Positions 63,201-64,000 of a stretch of DNA of 64,000 nucleotides are shown here, one piece after another. Below the pieces are notes generated by a model that saw nothing but the letters and a program-made list of their open reading frames with translations, was not told where the DNA came from and made no database searches. The stretch covers positions 33,233,635 to 33,297,634 of the forward strand of contig NC_133103.1 of NCBI RefSeq assembly GCF_022965805.1. The letters are read 5' to 3'. Source of the DNA: Primulina eburnea. Lineage: Eukaryota; Streptophyta; Magnoliopsida; Lamiales; Gesneriaceae. Made by a program: the position numbers and the translations under genes. Each line of letters begins with the position of its first letter. Position 1 is the first letter of the stretch.

Positions 63201-64000
63201 AAATCTGTATTCTCAACTCTGAAATATTAGGAACTACAATACGATCATTCACAAACAAAATACCCTCATTATTGACCTGAAATTCTGATTGATGTCCTGA
63301 TTGGACAAGTTCAACTGATTTCTGAATGCTTTGATCTAACTTTTGGGCCTCTCTAATTTTGACAAACAACTCGGGTTCTGCCTGAATCATAAATACTCTT
63401 ACAGGTTCAGTATCTACCACCAAATCAAAACCAGAAAGACAACATTCATCTACTAAATCAGATACACTGCTAGTGACCAAGGACATATTACATACTTTTC
63501 TGCTCAAAGCATCGGCTGCTGCATTAGACTTTCCTGGATAATATTTTATTTCGCAATCATAGTCTTTCAACAAATCTAACCAACGCCTCTGTCTCATGTT
63601 CAACTCTGCTTGTGAAAAGAGGTATTTCAAACTCTTATGATCAGTGAATATCTCAAATGTCTCCCCATACAAGTAGTGACGCCAAATCTTTAGCGCAAAA
63701 ACCACTGCTGCTAGTTCCAAGTCATGCACTGGGTATTTAGACTCATGTGGATTCAACTGTCCTGAATCATAGGCAACAACACGGCCATGCTGCATTAATA
63801 CACAACCCAATCCTTGATGTGAAGCATCAGTGTGCACTGTAAATCCTCCTACACCTGATGGAATAGTCAGAACTGGAGCACTAGTCAATCTATGCTGAAG
63901 TTCAACAAAACTAGCCTCACATGCTTGAGACCAAATAAATGGTGCATTCTTTTGTGTCAGTTGGGTAATTGGCCTCGCAATCTGTGAGAATCCTTCAATA
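63145..64000 (-). CDS. Gyp-R RNase H and integrase start (partial at window edge)
   Basis: The open frame 63,145-63,888 starts inside the RT-RNase H junction ([20 protein letters not shown]). It has RNase H motifs [57 protein letters not shown] and AADALSRK, followed by the integrase N-terminal spacer. RT text continues at 63,889-64,000 in the same direction ([20 protein letters not shown]). Part of a polyprotein, so the first Met is not a start. Confidence 0.87.
   Translation of the reverse strand, partial: IEGFSQIARPITQLTQKNAPFIWSQACEASFVELQHRLTSAPVLTIPSGVGGFTVHTDASHQGLGCVLMQHGRVVAYDSGQLNPHESKYPVHDLELAAVVFALKIWRHYLYGETFEIFTDHKSLKYLFSQAELNMRQRRWLDLLKDYDCEIKYYPGKSNAAADALSRKVCNMSLVTSSVSDLVDECCLSGFDLVVDTEPVRVFMIQAEPELFVKIREAQKLDQSIQKSVELVQSGHQSEFQVNNEGILFVNDRIVVPNISELRIQILRDAHCSKFSVHPGSKNM

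Larger units (their letters stand above)
59662..64000 (-). mobile_element. Gyp-R: Ty3 chromovirus, 3' part (continues right)
   Basis: A complete 3' LTR, polypurine tract, chromodomain-like tail, integrase and RNase H read on the minus strand towards the window edge. The target site TTTTA (59,657-59,661) needs its partner outside the window. Confidence 0.9.

Overview
This window is plant nuclear DNA made almost entirely of nested transposable elements. No cellular protein gene, tRNA gene or functional rRNA gene was found. The evidence for a flowering plant is: tRNA-iMet and tRNA-Asp type primer-binding sites, Athila, SIRE-like and chromodomain Ty3 lineages, a Cassandra-type LTR carrying a 5S rRNA segment, tRNA-derived SINEs, and an endogenous caulimovirid. 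The SIRE ORF3 style suggests an asterid, possibly a Lamiales species, but that is a weak inference. High repeat density and heavy decay suggest a heterochromatic location.

Layout from the left. (1) 1-7,828 (+): a gag-only, non-autonomous Athila element, interrupted by a solo Copia-A LTR (2,888-4,929, target duplication TTATA). (2) Athila lies in the third ORF of a left SIRE-like Copia element (SIRE-L, +, 7,829-19,800). The SIRE-L LTR is itself split by a complete but decayed Copia element, Copia-A (-, 10,227-19,547, TTATT). (3) SIRE-L sits in a decayed chromodomain Ty3 element (Gyp-L, +, 19,801-23,633). (4) 23,634-53,532 is one large Ty3 chromovirus (Gyp-H, -) opened by two nests. The first is a complete SIRE-like element (SIRE-R, -, 26,793-38,498, AGTTC). 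The second is a composite bracketed by AGTCC (39,239-49,341), holding three SINE copies, two Cassandra LTR fragments and another chromovirus (Gyp-N, -, 40,092-49,200). (5) 53,533-59,661 is an AT-rich endogenous caulimovirid (-), split by a solo LTR (57,531-59,135, ATATT). (6) 59,662-64,000 is the 3' LTR and pol of a further chromovirus (Gyp-R, -) running off the window.

The strongest candidates for new biology are these. Gyp-N has a 192-bp GT-AG intron-like segment between gag and protease that holds the gag stop codon; splicing would switch Gag to Gag-Pro-Pol in frame. SIRE-R carries two paralogous antisense ORFs, each with its own TATA box, between pol and a long third ORF. Gyp-H carries coiled-coil ORFs between the primer-binding site and gag. 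The SINE/Cassandra/Ty3 composite and a strongly conserved block inside the Copia-A LTRs also deserve a second look. All element names are local labels, and boundaries come from TG...CA ends, target duplications and repeat comparison by eye.
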